DNA of 64,000 nucleotides, taken from the NCBI GenBank assembly GCA_015232455.1, contig JADFZQ010000001.1, positions 1-64,000 on the forward strand. Reading direction: 5' to 3'. The stretch is from Desulfamplus sp. (GTDB lineage Bacteria > Desulfobacterota > Desulfobacteria > Desulfobacterales > Desulfobacteraceae). The translations under genes were made by a program, and so were the position numbers. This document shows positions 36,691 to 44,800 of the stretch, in pieces (the first letter of the stretch is position 1; each line of letters begins with the position of its first letter). The notes below the pieces were generated by a model that saw nothing but the letters and a program-made list of their open reading frames with translations, ran no database searches and had not been told where the DNA came from.

Positions 36691-36930
36691 TTAATCTTCT
36701 GTTGATAGAATGATATCACGCGGAGCTGAAAGTTCATCTGGTAACCGTATTGTCTTTGCATTTATATCTATATCTCTACCAACACGAATCTTGCTCTGAT
36801 CTGCATCCACGTTATTACCAGGCGTATTAATTTTTAAATCTCTGCCAGCATGAACTTTTGACGGTAGCTCGACTGTACTTGCACACGCAATGAGAAAAGG
36901 GAAAATGCATGTAATAATGAATATTTTCAT
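36691..36930 (-). CDS. Small lipoprotein with GRD motifs (79 aa)
   Basis: Type II signal peptide with lipobox FLIAC at residue 16. The mature 64 residues repeat a short pattern: HAGRDLKINTPGNN, then VGRDIDINAKTI, then APRDIILSTED, that is G/P-R-D-[hydrophobic]-x-[hydrophobic]. The same pattern occurs once in the 86-aa lipoprotein just upstream. The start overlaps the end of that gene by 4 nt (ATGA). Likely outer-membrane associated. No family name known to me. Confidence 0.65.
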   Translation of the reverse strand: MKIFIITCIFPFLIACASTVELPSKVHAGRDLKINTPGNNVDADQSKIRVGRDIDINAKTIRLPDELSAPRDIILSTED

Positions 36931-37187
36931 TTTTCATCACTTTCAGGTGCTGCAGAAGCAAGTGCAACTAATCCACCTAGTAGAATAATAATGCCTAACG
37001 CTGACAGAATTGATCCAAAACCTTTTTTTATAGAAGCATCACCACTATCTTCTGGAATTTCAATCTTCACATCTCTTCCAGAATTAATTGGCTCATTAAT
37101 ATCAATTGATCTGGTTGCACAAGCATTACAAAAACAGAACATTGATAGTATCAGACAGCAACTAACATTTTTTTTAAAAAAATTCAT
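36927..37187 (-). CDS. Small lipoprotein with GRD motif and membrane helix (86 aa)
   Basis: Lipobox FCNAC at about residue 23. After it come RSIDINEPINSGRDVKIEIPEDSGD (one GRD unit like those of the next gene) and a C-terminal hydrophobic segment FGSILSALGIIILLGGLVAL, so it may be anchored both by lipid and by a helix. GAGGATTG precedes the ATG. First gene of the four-gene exported-protein set; overlaps the next by 4 nt. Confidence 0.65.
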   Translation of the reverse strand: MNFFKKNVSCCLILSMFCFCNACATRSIDINEPINSGRDVKIEIPEDSGDASIKKGFGSILSALGIIILLGGLVALASAAPESDEK

Positions 37188-37267
37188 TTCAATCCTCTTC
37201 TTAATTAAGTTAAATACTATTATACATATCCGGCACTATTGCCGATAAAAACCTTTTTGGAAAATAA

Positions 37268-37411
37268 AGGGTTACCCATTGATTATCAGGTCATTCTTAC
37301 CTGATAATATCTTAAATTCCCTATTATCAAGGAAGCATTTCCTTCATAACACCCTAAATCCCAACTTATCAGGTTAATATGTCAAAAATATTGTTAATCC
37401 TGATAGGTAAC
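37268..37411. repeat. Compound palindromic region upstream of the lipoprotein operon
   Basis: ATTATCAGGT/ACCTGATAAT (37282-37291, 37299-37308), AAGGAA/TTCCTT (37329-37344) and TATCAGGTTAA/TTAATCCTGATA (37367-37408) sit inside an outer pair GTTACC (37271-37276) and GGTAAC (37406-37411). TATCAGG occurs in both hairpins. It is a regulatory leader, a repeat element, or both; the rest of 37188-37639 is AT-rich with no gene seen. Confidence 0.5.
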
Positions 37412-37540
37412 TTTTTACTACATATAAAATATAAATATGTCAAGCACTCAAAATGGAAAAATAATGGATGAAATTTATGACACAATGCGTATTAACCATT
37501 ACTCAATTCATACGGAACATTCATACTTTGTTCACATCTT

Positions 37541-37570
37541 CGGATGTTCGACAAAATTCACGAACATCCG
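37541..37570. repeat. 10-bp perfect inverted repeat, no T-run
   Basis: CGGATGTTCG (37541-37550) and CGAACATCCG (37561-37570) are separated by 10 nt. It lies downstream of the PAS kinase gene (- strand). Lack of a T-run makes it a weak terminator candidate; a protein-binding site is possible. Confidence 0.45.
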
Positions 37571-37639
37571 GATCAAACATGAGTTATATTCTGGCAGCAT
37601 ATCAGAGTTGGAATGAATCTTAAGTTTTCTTCAAAATAT

Positions 37640-39475
37640 TTACGACTCCACTACTGTGCTAACAGGCAGGCATATTCTAAAAGTTGTCCCTTCTCCTACC
37701 TTGCTTGTAACTTTTACATCTCCACCATGATCCTTTATAAAACCGTAGCATACTGATAACCCAAGTCCTACCCCTTTTACGCTGTCTGTTTTGGTGGTGA
37801 AGAACGAATCGAAAATCTTCTCTATATGCTCCTCTTTAATTCCTATCCCTGTGTCTGAGATAATTATACAGACTTTATTTTTATGATTTTCTGTTGTGAT
37901 CTTCAAATTACCTCCGTCAGGCATTGCATCCATAGCGTTGGAGATCATGTTGAGAAAAACCTGACGTAACTGATCCTTTGAGGCATAAACCATTGGAAGT
38001 TCGTCTGCAAACAGATACTCAAACTTTACGCTGTTCTCCCTAAACCTCTTTTCATAAAGAAGAATTATCTCATCTAACACCGTATTTATATTGATATTTA
38101 CCTTTTTTTCTTGATCTGGTTTTGAAAATGAGAGCATTTTTTTGAGCATATCTGCAAGTCTAACTGTTTCAGATATTGACATATCAAGAAGTTTGCGTCT
38201 TTTATTTTGGGGAGAAATCTCAGTTTTCATAAGCTCAAGTGTATTCATAATGCCAAACAGAGGGTTGTTTAGCTCGTGAGCAATCTGGGAGGTAAGACGC
38301 CCCATTGCAGCAAGTTTTTCAGATTGCAATAACTGCTGACGGGTTTCGCTAAGTTTTCTCTCCATAGCAAGACGTTCGCCAAGATCAACAAAAATACCAA
38401 CTGACGCAAGTTCTTTACCCTCATCATCATATAAAATGGCTGCTGACAAATTTCCTTCGGTCTCTTTTCCGCTAATATTTTTAAATGTAATAGGATATGA
38501 TTTGAGTTTACCAACACCACCATAATCGCTGGAACGGATCATCTTCATAACACGTTTTGCAAGATCGCCTGTATAAACATCTCTTATATTTTTCTTTCCT
38601 ATTACATCTTTTGCACTCTCTCCAAATATCTCTTCAGCCCCTTTATTCCAGATAAGAACTTCTCCCTTCATATCTGCTGCCATTATAGCATTTGGAGAAC
38701 AGTCAATTGTCTTATCTAAAAAATCAAGAGCTTTTTTCATCTTATCTTCCATGATCTTGCGTTGGGATTGATCAACAACAATCCCCTCATATCCAACAAC
38801 ATTTCCATTGTCGTCATAACGGACATGGCTTGTTACTAAAACTTGAATCAGATGTCCATCTCTTCGCCTCCACTCAACCTCATAATCCACAACCCTACCG
38901 TTCTTTTCAACGCTATCCATGAATTTTTTTCTATCATTAGGTTTAATATAGAGATCCCGTGCAATATTCATTGCAAGAAAATTATCCTTATTTGTATAGC
39001 CAAGCATCTTTAGAAAAGCAGGGTTTACATCTATGAATCGCCCTTGTTTGCTGCTTATGAAGACCCCGCATCCTGCGTGTTCAAAGAGCCGTTTATAGCC
39101 TTCTTCTGAAGATTTAAGCCTTGCTTGCTGCTCTTTTTGTTTAGTTATATCTCGGTAAAGAGATAATTTTGAGCGGGTTCCATCACGATTTGTAATGGGA
39201 AGCTCTATTAGGCTGAAACTTTTTTTGACATGTGCCAAATAGACCTCACCATAATGGGTCTCTCCTTTATCAAATACTTCGTGAAACTTGCACCATGAGC
39301 ATATTCCGTTCCCATTATTCATAACTTCATAGCATTGTTTACCTACACCTTCCCCGAAAATTTTTATCATGGCATCGTTCATATATTCAATGGTGTAGGA
39401 ATTGTTTATGATGTAAATTCCATCATCAATAGCTTTAAGAGCTTCTACTAATCTGGAGGATTTTATGTCAGTCAT
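37640..39475 (-). CDS. Soluble multi-PAS histidine kinase (611 aa)
   Basis: No membrane helices. Three PAS domains: about 10-110 (IDDGIYIINNSYTIEYMN, with a GICSWCKFHEVF Cys pair), about 125-245 (GYKRLFEHAGCGVFISSKQG) and about 255-370 (LDKTIDCSPNAIMAADMKGE). HisKA with GRLTSQIAHELNNPLFGIMN (His near 398), HATPase with LNMISNAMDAM, DTGIGIKE, GVGLGLSV. No receiver. The Cys motif in PAS 1 may sense redox state. It lies upstream-to-downstream next to the metF end of the Hdr operon, separated by a terminator. Confidence 0.92.
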   Translation of the reverse strand: MTDIKSSRLVEALKAIDDGIYIINNSYTIEYMNDAMIKIFGEGVGKQCYEVMNNGNGICSWCKFHEVFDKGETHYGEVYLAHVKKSFSLIELPITNRDGTRSKLSLYRDITKQKEQQARLKSSEEGYKRLFEHAGCGVFISSKQGRFIDVNPAFLKMLGYTNKDNFLAMNIARDLYIKPNDRKKFMDSVEKNGRVVDYEVEWRRRDGHLIQVLVTSHVRYDDNGNVVGYEGIVVDQSQRKIMEDKMKKALDFLDKTIDCSPNAIMAADMKGEVLIWNKGAEEIFGESAKDVIGKKNIRDVYTGDLAKRVMKMIRSSDYGGVGKLKSYPITFKNISGKETEGNLSAAILYDDEGKELASVGIFVDLGERLAMERKLSETRQQLLQSEKLAAMGRLTSQIAHELNNPLFGIMNTLELMKTEISPQNKRRKLLDMSISETVRLADMLKKMLSFSKPDQEKKVNININTVLDEIILLYEKRFRENSVKFEYLFADELPMVYASKDQLRQVFLNMISNAMDAMPDGGNLKITTENHKNKVCIIISDTGIGIKEEHIEKIFDSFFTTKTDSVKGVGLGLSVCYGFIKDHGGDVKVTSKVGEGTTFRICLPVSTVVES

Positions 39476-39571
39476 GGTGGAATTCTCCTTATTTTTCTAT
39501 TCTTTTATTCATCTGTTTAAATCCAGCGATTTTAATTTTAGAATTATGTATCAGCAATTTTAATTTTTAAC

Positions 39572-39597
39572 AGCCCTGAAATAAATTTCAGGGCTGA
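39572..39597 (-). terminator. Terminator of the hdr-met operon
   Basis: CAGCCCTGAAAT (39572-39583) pairs perfectly with ATTTCAGGGCTG (39586-39597). It sits 10 nt after the metF stop codon on the - strand and is followed there by a T/A-rich tract. Confidence 0.7.
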
Positions 39598-39606
39598 TAT
39601 TAGCTA

Positions 39607-40575
39607 TTAAACTACAGGTCTTGGCAGCATTCCTGCCCTTTCTGCTATCTCTGGCACCATCTGTTCCCATTCAATCGCCATCAAGTGAACTCCAGCAACT
39701 CCTTTCATCTCTTTAAATTCCTCAATCTGTTCTAATGCAAATTTAATTCCCTCTTCTGCCTGTTTGCCTTTTTCTGCACCTTTCAGGCGATTTATAAGAG
39801 ACTCTGGCACATCCATTCCGGGAACCATTTTGCCCATAAATGATGCCATTCTGGCACTCTTCATAGGTGTTACACCTGCAAGAATATAGCATTTCTCATG
39901 CAAACCCATATCAACAACCTGTTTCATAAATGTTCTAAATTTGTCCATGTTGTAAATGCACTGAGTTTGAATAAAATCTGCTCCTGCTGCGATCTTGTTG
40001 GCAAGTCTATAAACCCTGTATTCAAAAGGATCGGCAAAAGGATTACATGCAGCACCAACAAAAAGTTTTGGAGCAACATCAATCTTTTCGCCATTTAAAA
40101 ACTCTTCTTTATCTCGCATAGTAGTAACAAGATTTATAAGCTGCATAGAGTCAATATCGTGAACATTTTTAGCTTCTGGATGGTTGCCAAAAGATTGATG
40201 ATCTCCAGACAGGCATAACATGTTGCGAATACCCAAAGCATAAGCCCCTAAAATATCGCTTGTTATTGCAAGACGATTTCTGTCACGGCAAACCATCTGA
40301 AAATTTGGCTCAAGCCCATGATCAATCATCAAGTGTGACGCAGCAAGGCTTGACATTCTTACTACTGCTGTTTGGTTATCTGTAATGTTGACTGCATCAA
40401 CATTACCTTTAAGATGATGAAATTTTTCAACAAGATGGTGAACATTAGCACCTTTAGGAGGTCCGCACTCTCCTGTAAATGCAAAATGTCCAGCTCTTAA
40501 AACTTTTTCAAGATTGCTTCCAGATTTGAAATCGCCTTCTGGCTTTACATTATTTTCTGAGTTGATTTCACTCAT
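39607..40575 (-). CDS. metF: Methylenetetrahydrofolate reductase, MetF type
   Basis: A 322-aa MTHFR barrel (PF02219). It starts LEKVLRAGHFAFTGECGPPKGAN with the conserved Glu, then DAVNITDNQTAVVRMSSLAA, VCRDRNRLAITSDILGAY, LCLSGDHQSFGNHPEAK (folate/flavin side), AGADFIQTQCIYNMDKF and AGVTPMKSARMA. It reduces methylene-THF to methyl-THF in the Wood-Ljungdahl pathway. 20 nt after metV. MetF-MetV pairs without an NAD(P)H site draw electrons from attached Hdr/MvhD subunits, which precede it in the operon. Last gene before the terminator. Confidence 0.93.
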   Translation of the reverse strand: MSEINSENNVKPEGDFKSGSNLEKVLRAGHFAFTGECGPPKGANVHHLVEKFHHLKGNVDAVNITDNQTAVVRMSSLAASHLMIDHGLEPNFQMVCRDRNRLAITSDILGAYALGIRNMLCLSGDHQSFGNHPEAKNVHDIDSMQLINLVTTMRDKEEFLNGEKIDVAPKLFVGAACNPFADPFEYRVYRLANKIAAGADFIQTQCIYNMDKFRTFMKQVVDMGLHEKCYILAGVTPMKSARMASFMGKMVPGMDVPESLINRLKGAEKGKQAEEGIKFALEQIEEFKEMKGVAGVHLMAIEWEQMVPEIAERAGMLPRPVV

Positions 40576-40595
40576 GGTTTCATCTCCTTATATCA

Positions 40596-41264
40596 TTACT
40601 GTGTCAGCTCTTCCCTGATGCTTCTTCTTGGTCCACCGTCTCTTGCTGTTCTCCAATCTTTTACAGCTCTTACTTTTAAAAGATCGTTGAGCCTGCCCTG
40701 CTCCATTTTTTTTGATACAATAGAATCCCATATACAGATAGTCTCTTTTGATATTTCGCATTTGCCTTTTGAAGAGCCTCCGCATGGTCCATGAAGAAGA
40801 CTTTTTGCACAACGAGCAACTGGGCATAATCCGTCAAAATCGTGGATTATACATGTTCCGCAGCCAGCACACCTCTCTTCCCAGATACCATGTGTAACAG
40901 CTCCGCCAAAAAATGTGGTGTTGACTGCTGGATAGAATTTTTGCTCTCTATACGCTTCAGATAGAAACTGAGGTCCAACTCCGCAAGCCATTGAAACAAC
41001 GGCTTCGTAATTCCCAACTGTCTCCTTGAGTTGAGCAACATACTCATTGTCGCACTGCCGCTCAATCACTTTAGTGTCAATATTTATCTCTCTTCCCTCT
41101 TTCTGTCTTGCAATTCTCAAGGCAGATGCAAGAATTGAAACCTCTTTTTCTCCACCTACATTACAGACTGTAACACAGCCTTTGCAACCAAGTACCATTA
41201 TATTTTTATAGTCTTTGATCATGCTCAATATTTCTTCAAGAGATTTACGATCTGCTACTATCAT
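40596..41264 (-). CDS. metV: MetV-like zinc protein, partner of MetF
   Basis: A 222-aa 'methylenetetrahydrofolate reductase C-terminal' (MTHFR_C / MetV) protein. The N-terminal half has NIMVLGCKGCVTVCNVGGEKEV, the C-terminal half WEERCAGCGTCIIHDFDGLCPVARCAKSLLHGPCGG, a Cys-rich cluster able to hold zinc or iron-sulfur, then GKCEIS. In Moorella MetV binds MetF and bridges to the Hdr/MvhD module. The gene follows mvhD after a 161-nt spacer with hairpins, and metF follows 20 nt later. Confidence 0.9.
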   Translation of the reverse strand: MIVADRKSLEEILSMIKDYKNIMVLGCKGCVTVCNVGGEKEVSILASALRIARQKEGREINIDTKVIERQCDNEYVAQLKETVGNYEAVVSMACGVGPQFLSEAYREQKFYPAVNTTFFGGAVTHGIWEERCAGCGTCIIHDFDGLCPVARCAKSLLHGPCGGSSKGKCEISKETICIWDSIVSKKMEQGRLNDLLKVRAVKDWRTARDGGPRRSIREELTQ

Positions 41265-41289
41265 TTCTCACCTCTTAGTGTGTTGTTTT

Positions 41290-41400
41290 GTAATTGTTAT
41301 CTGAATTAGGATAGTCAGGATTAATGAGGATATTTAGGATAGGTTATCCTGATTTATCCTTTTGTCTTTGGTATCCTGATTCAGAATGAAAATCATCACC
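41290..41400 (-). other. Spacer with nested GGATA/TATCC hairpin between mvhD and metV
   Basis: Several TATCCT/AGGATA units occur in both orientations; on the - strand AGGATA-ACC-TATCCT forms a short-loop stem backed by an outer GGATA/TATCC. It could set an RNA processing site or partial attenuation within the operon. Confidence 0.4.
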
Positions 41401-41425
41401 TTTTTGAAGCGTTATCAATCAATCT

Positions 41426-41851
41426 CTAAGCAGCTTCTTTTTTCCTTACAGGTGTAGGTCCAAGAGTTTTTATTTTTTCGTTCATTTCGCGGGCAATCTC
41501 TGCAAACTTAAGCCCCATTGCAGATGAAAGGCTAAACATCTCAACTCTTTCAGGTTCAATGCCAATCTCTTGTAAAATCTTTTTCACGTAATTGACTTTT
41601 TTTCTGGTCTTTATATTTCCTGTCAAATAGTGGCATTCGCCTTCAAGACAGCCTGCCACATACACACCGTCTGCACCGTTTTCAATGGCATTTAAAAGAT
41701 GCAAAATATCCACTCTGCCAGTGCATGGCACCTGAATCACCTTTATATTTGAAGGGTAGGAAAGCCTCATGGAACCTGCCAGGTCCCCAGCAGCATAAGC
41801 TCAATATTGGCAGCAAAAGGCGATAATCATTGGTTCAAAAGAGCTATTCAT
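41426..41851 (-). CDS. mvhD: MvhD-type hydrogenase iron-sulfur subunit with selenocysteine (141 aa)
   Basis: ATG at 41851 has GGAGGAG 6 nt upstream. Translation reads MNSSFEPMIIAFCCQY, UGA (41801-41803), AYAAGDLAG, then SMRLSYPSNIKVIQVPCTGR, VYVAGCLEGECHYLTGN. MvhD has a Cys at this place (FxCxWCSYxxADLAG), so UGA is read as selenocysteine at residue 17, as in VhuD. Reading only from ATG 41770 would drop the conserved Cys pair, leaving a fragment. A hairpin follows at SECIS distance. MvhD passes electrons between a [2Fe-2S] site and HdrA. Confidence 0.88.
41770..41789 (-). promoter_or_regulatory. Putative SECIS hairpin of mvhD
   Basis: On the - strand TGG-G-GACCT pairs with AGGTTCCA around a GGC loop, one bulged G. 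The loop starts about 20 nt after the UGA codon, inside the 16-37 nt window of bacterial SECIS elements. Confidence 0.55.
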
Positions 41852-41874
41852 TGTATCTCCTCCATATTTATCTT

Positions 41875-44800
41875 TTATGCAGCCTTAAAAAGTGCATCAG
41901 TTTTTGCCATAATCTGGTCATCTGTGAAGTGGTTAAGTTTTATTGCCTTACCCGGACATTCTGAGACGCACAGACCGCAGCCATGACACTCACTTGCGTC
42001 AATCACTGCATATCCATCTTCGTGAATATATGGAATACCATAGGGACAAGTTCTGACGCAGGTAAGACAAACCGCACACTTTTCAGGCTGCACAACTGCA
42101 ACAACACCACCCACCATTATGGAATCCCTTGATACAATTCGCATCGCTCTTGATGCTGATGCTTTTGCTTGTGCAATACACTCTTCAAGAGGTTTTGGAT
42201 AGTGTGCAAGACCCGCTACAAAAAGACCATCAGAGGCAAAATCAACAGGTCGAAGTTTTGCGTGAGCCTCCACAAGAAAACCTTCTGCATTGACAGGAAC
42301 CTTGAATGCCTCAAACAGATGTTTGTTTGCATTTGGCACAATACCTGATGCAAGAACAAGAATATCAGGAGTGATCTTTATCTCCATTCTTAAAACATGA
42401 TCAATTACTGTAAGCTCAAGAGTGCCATACCTATCCTTGTCATATTTAGTGGTATCGCCTTCTGTTCCCTGTGGCATGATAGCCTTGACTTGAGGCAGCT
42501 TATCAAGATCATATCTTATAAATATAATGCCTTTCTGCCGTGCTTCTTGATAGAGGTCTTCCCTGAATCCATAAGAGCGAATATCACGATAGATAATGTA
42601 AACTCTTGTTCCTGGTCTTCTGTTTTTCACCTCAATTGCACTTTTCAAGCTATGCGTGCAACATATCTTACTACAGTATGGTTTATCGCTGTTTCTTGAA
42701 CCAACACATTGAATAAACGCTACAGTTTTAGCCTTAGAAAGCCTTTTATCTGCATGTTCAAGAACCTGATCCATATCTAAATGGGTCAATACATTCGGAT
42801 GTTCTCCATAAAGATATTGATTTGGCTTGTCTTCTTTGCCTCCAGTTGCAATGATGGCGGCACCATGTTCAACAGTTATGAGGCTTTTCAAGCCAGCTTT
42901 TGAACTACCAGTTTGACCACCAGAAGCTGTTGTAATGTTTGTTAAATCTTCTTTTGCTACCTTCGACTCTTTAGAGATTGAAGATGATAGAGTAGTGATG
43001 AAATTTCCAAGACTTCCTGTGGTATTTTTCACCTCAGTATTTAGATAAAGCTCGATATTGGAATTCTTATTTACTCGTGAGATAAGTTCATTAAGCCACG
43101 GTTGAATAGCTTCTCCCTGCCATGTTGCTCTCAAGTGTTTTGCATTGCCTCCAAGCTCTTCACTCTTTTCCACAAGAATTGCCTTAAAACCTTGTTCTGC
43201 AACGCTTAAAGCTGCCTCCATACCTGATATTCCACCACCAATAACCAGCACTGACTTTTTGATTGCAAGTTTTACCTGATGAAGAGGCTCAACATAAGCT
43301 GCTTTTGCTACAGCCATACGAACAAGGTCTTTTGCTTTTTGAGTAGCTTTTTCAGGGCTATTCATGTGCACCCAAGTATTTTGATCCCGTATGTTTGCCA
43401 TTTCAAAGAGATATTTGTTAAGCCCCGCTTCTCTTATTGTCTCCTGAAATAAAGGCTCATGGGTTCTTGGTGAGCATGATGCCACAACGACCCTGTTTAT
43501 ATCTTTATCAATTATAACCTTTTTTATATGATCTTGAGAATCTTGCGAACAGGTGAAAAGATTATCCTCAACATGAACAACATAAGGTAATGTTCCAGCA
43601 TAGTTTCGCACTGCTGGCACATCAGCAACCCCACCAATATTTATTCCACAATTGCAGACAAACACACCAATACGAGGCGATATGCTTGAAAAATCACGCT
43701 CTGGTGGAAGCTCTTTAGTTCTGGTTAAGCTCCACCTCTCCCCTGCAAGAGTTTGAGCAGCCATTGCAGCAGCGGCTGATGCCTCCATAACTGACATTGG
43801 AATATCTTTTGGTTCTTGGAATGCTCCGCAGACAAAAATACCATCTCGTGTTGTATTGACAGGAGAAAGATTTGAGGTTTTTGCAAACTGATGGTGATTT
43901 AGTTCAATTCCCATTACCTGTGCAATTTGGGCAGCGTCAGAGCATGGGGCAAGTCCTACAGAAAGAACCACCATATCAAAGATTTCTTCAGCAGTTGAGC
44001 CTGATTCTGTTGCATAAACAAGACGCAACCTGTCATCTTTCATAGGGAAAATTGAGTGTATTCGAGAACGGACAAATCTGACTCCACTCTCATCTTCTGC
44101 ACGGATATTGTATTTATCAAAATCTTTTCCATGCGTTCTCATATCCATAAAAAAGATTGCTGTATCTAAATCATGATCGCTGTGCTCTTTTGCAATAACT
44201 GCCTGCTTGTTGGCATACATGCAGCAAACACCTGAGCAGTAGCTGTGTCCACCCCTATTGATGTCCCTTGAACCAACACATTGTAGCCATGCTATCTTTT
44301 TGGGTTCTTTTTCGTCTGACGGTCTTACAAGATGACCTTTGTATGGACCTGAAGCAGACAAAAGTCTCTCAAACTCAATACTTGTAACTATATTTGGGTT
44401 TGAGCCATATCCGTAAGTTTCATATACAGCAGGATTAAATGGTGTAAAACCAGGGGAGAGAATAATTGCACCAACCTCAATTTCATAAGTTTTTGGAGTC
44501 ATTGAATGGTCAACAGCTTTGGCAAGACAGGCATCAACACACGCCATACACTCTGAGCAGTATCCGCAGTTAAGACAACGTTCAGCCTCTTTTTGTCCAT
44601 CTTGCTCATCAAGCCCAAGCTCCACTTCATTGAAATTACCTTTTCGATAGTCAAGGCTAAGTTCTCGAACTCTTGCACGTTCAGCTTTGGGAATATTTTC
44701 AGAGATTGGTGTATAGTCAGGAAGATTAAAACCGCTGATTTTGTCTTTTTCTTCTTTACCCATTTCTATTTCAGATGAGTTTATTGTTTTGGAAGAATTT

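Noticed and set aside
41426-41770. Short MvhD starting at ATG 41770
   Set aside because: It lacks the conserved Cys region and a ribosome site, while ATG 41851 has a strong one and gives the full family N-terminus through UGA.
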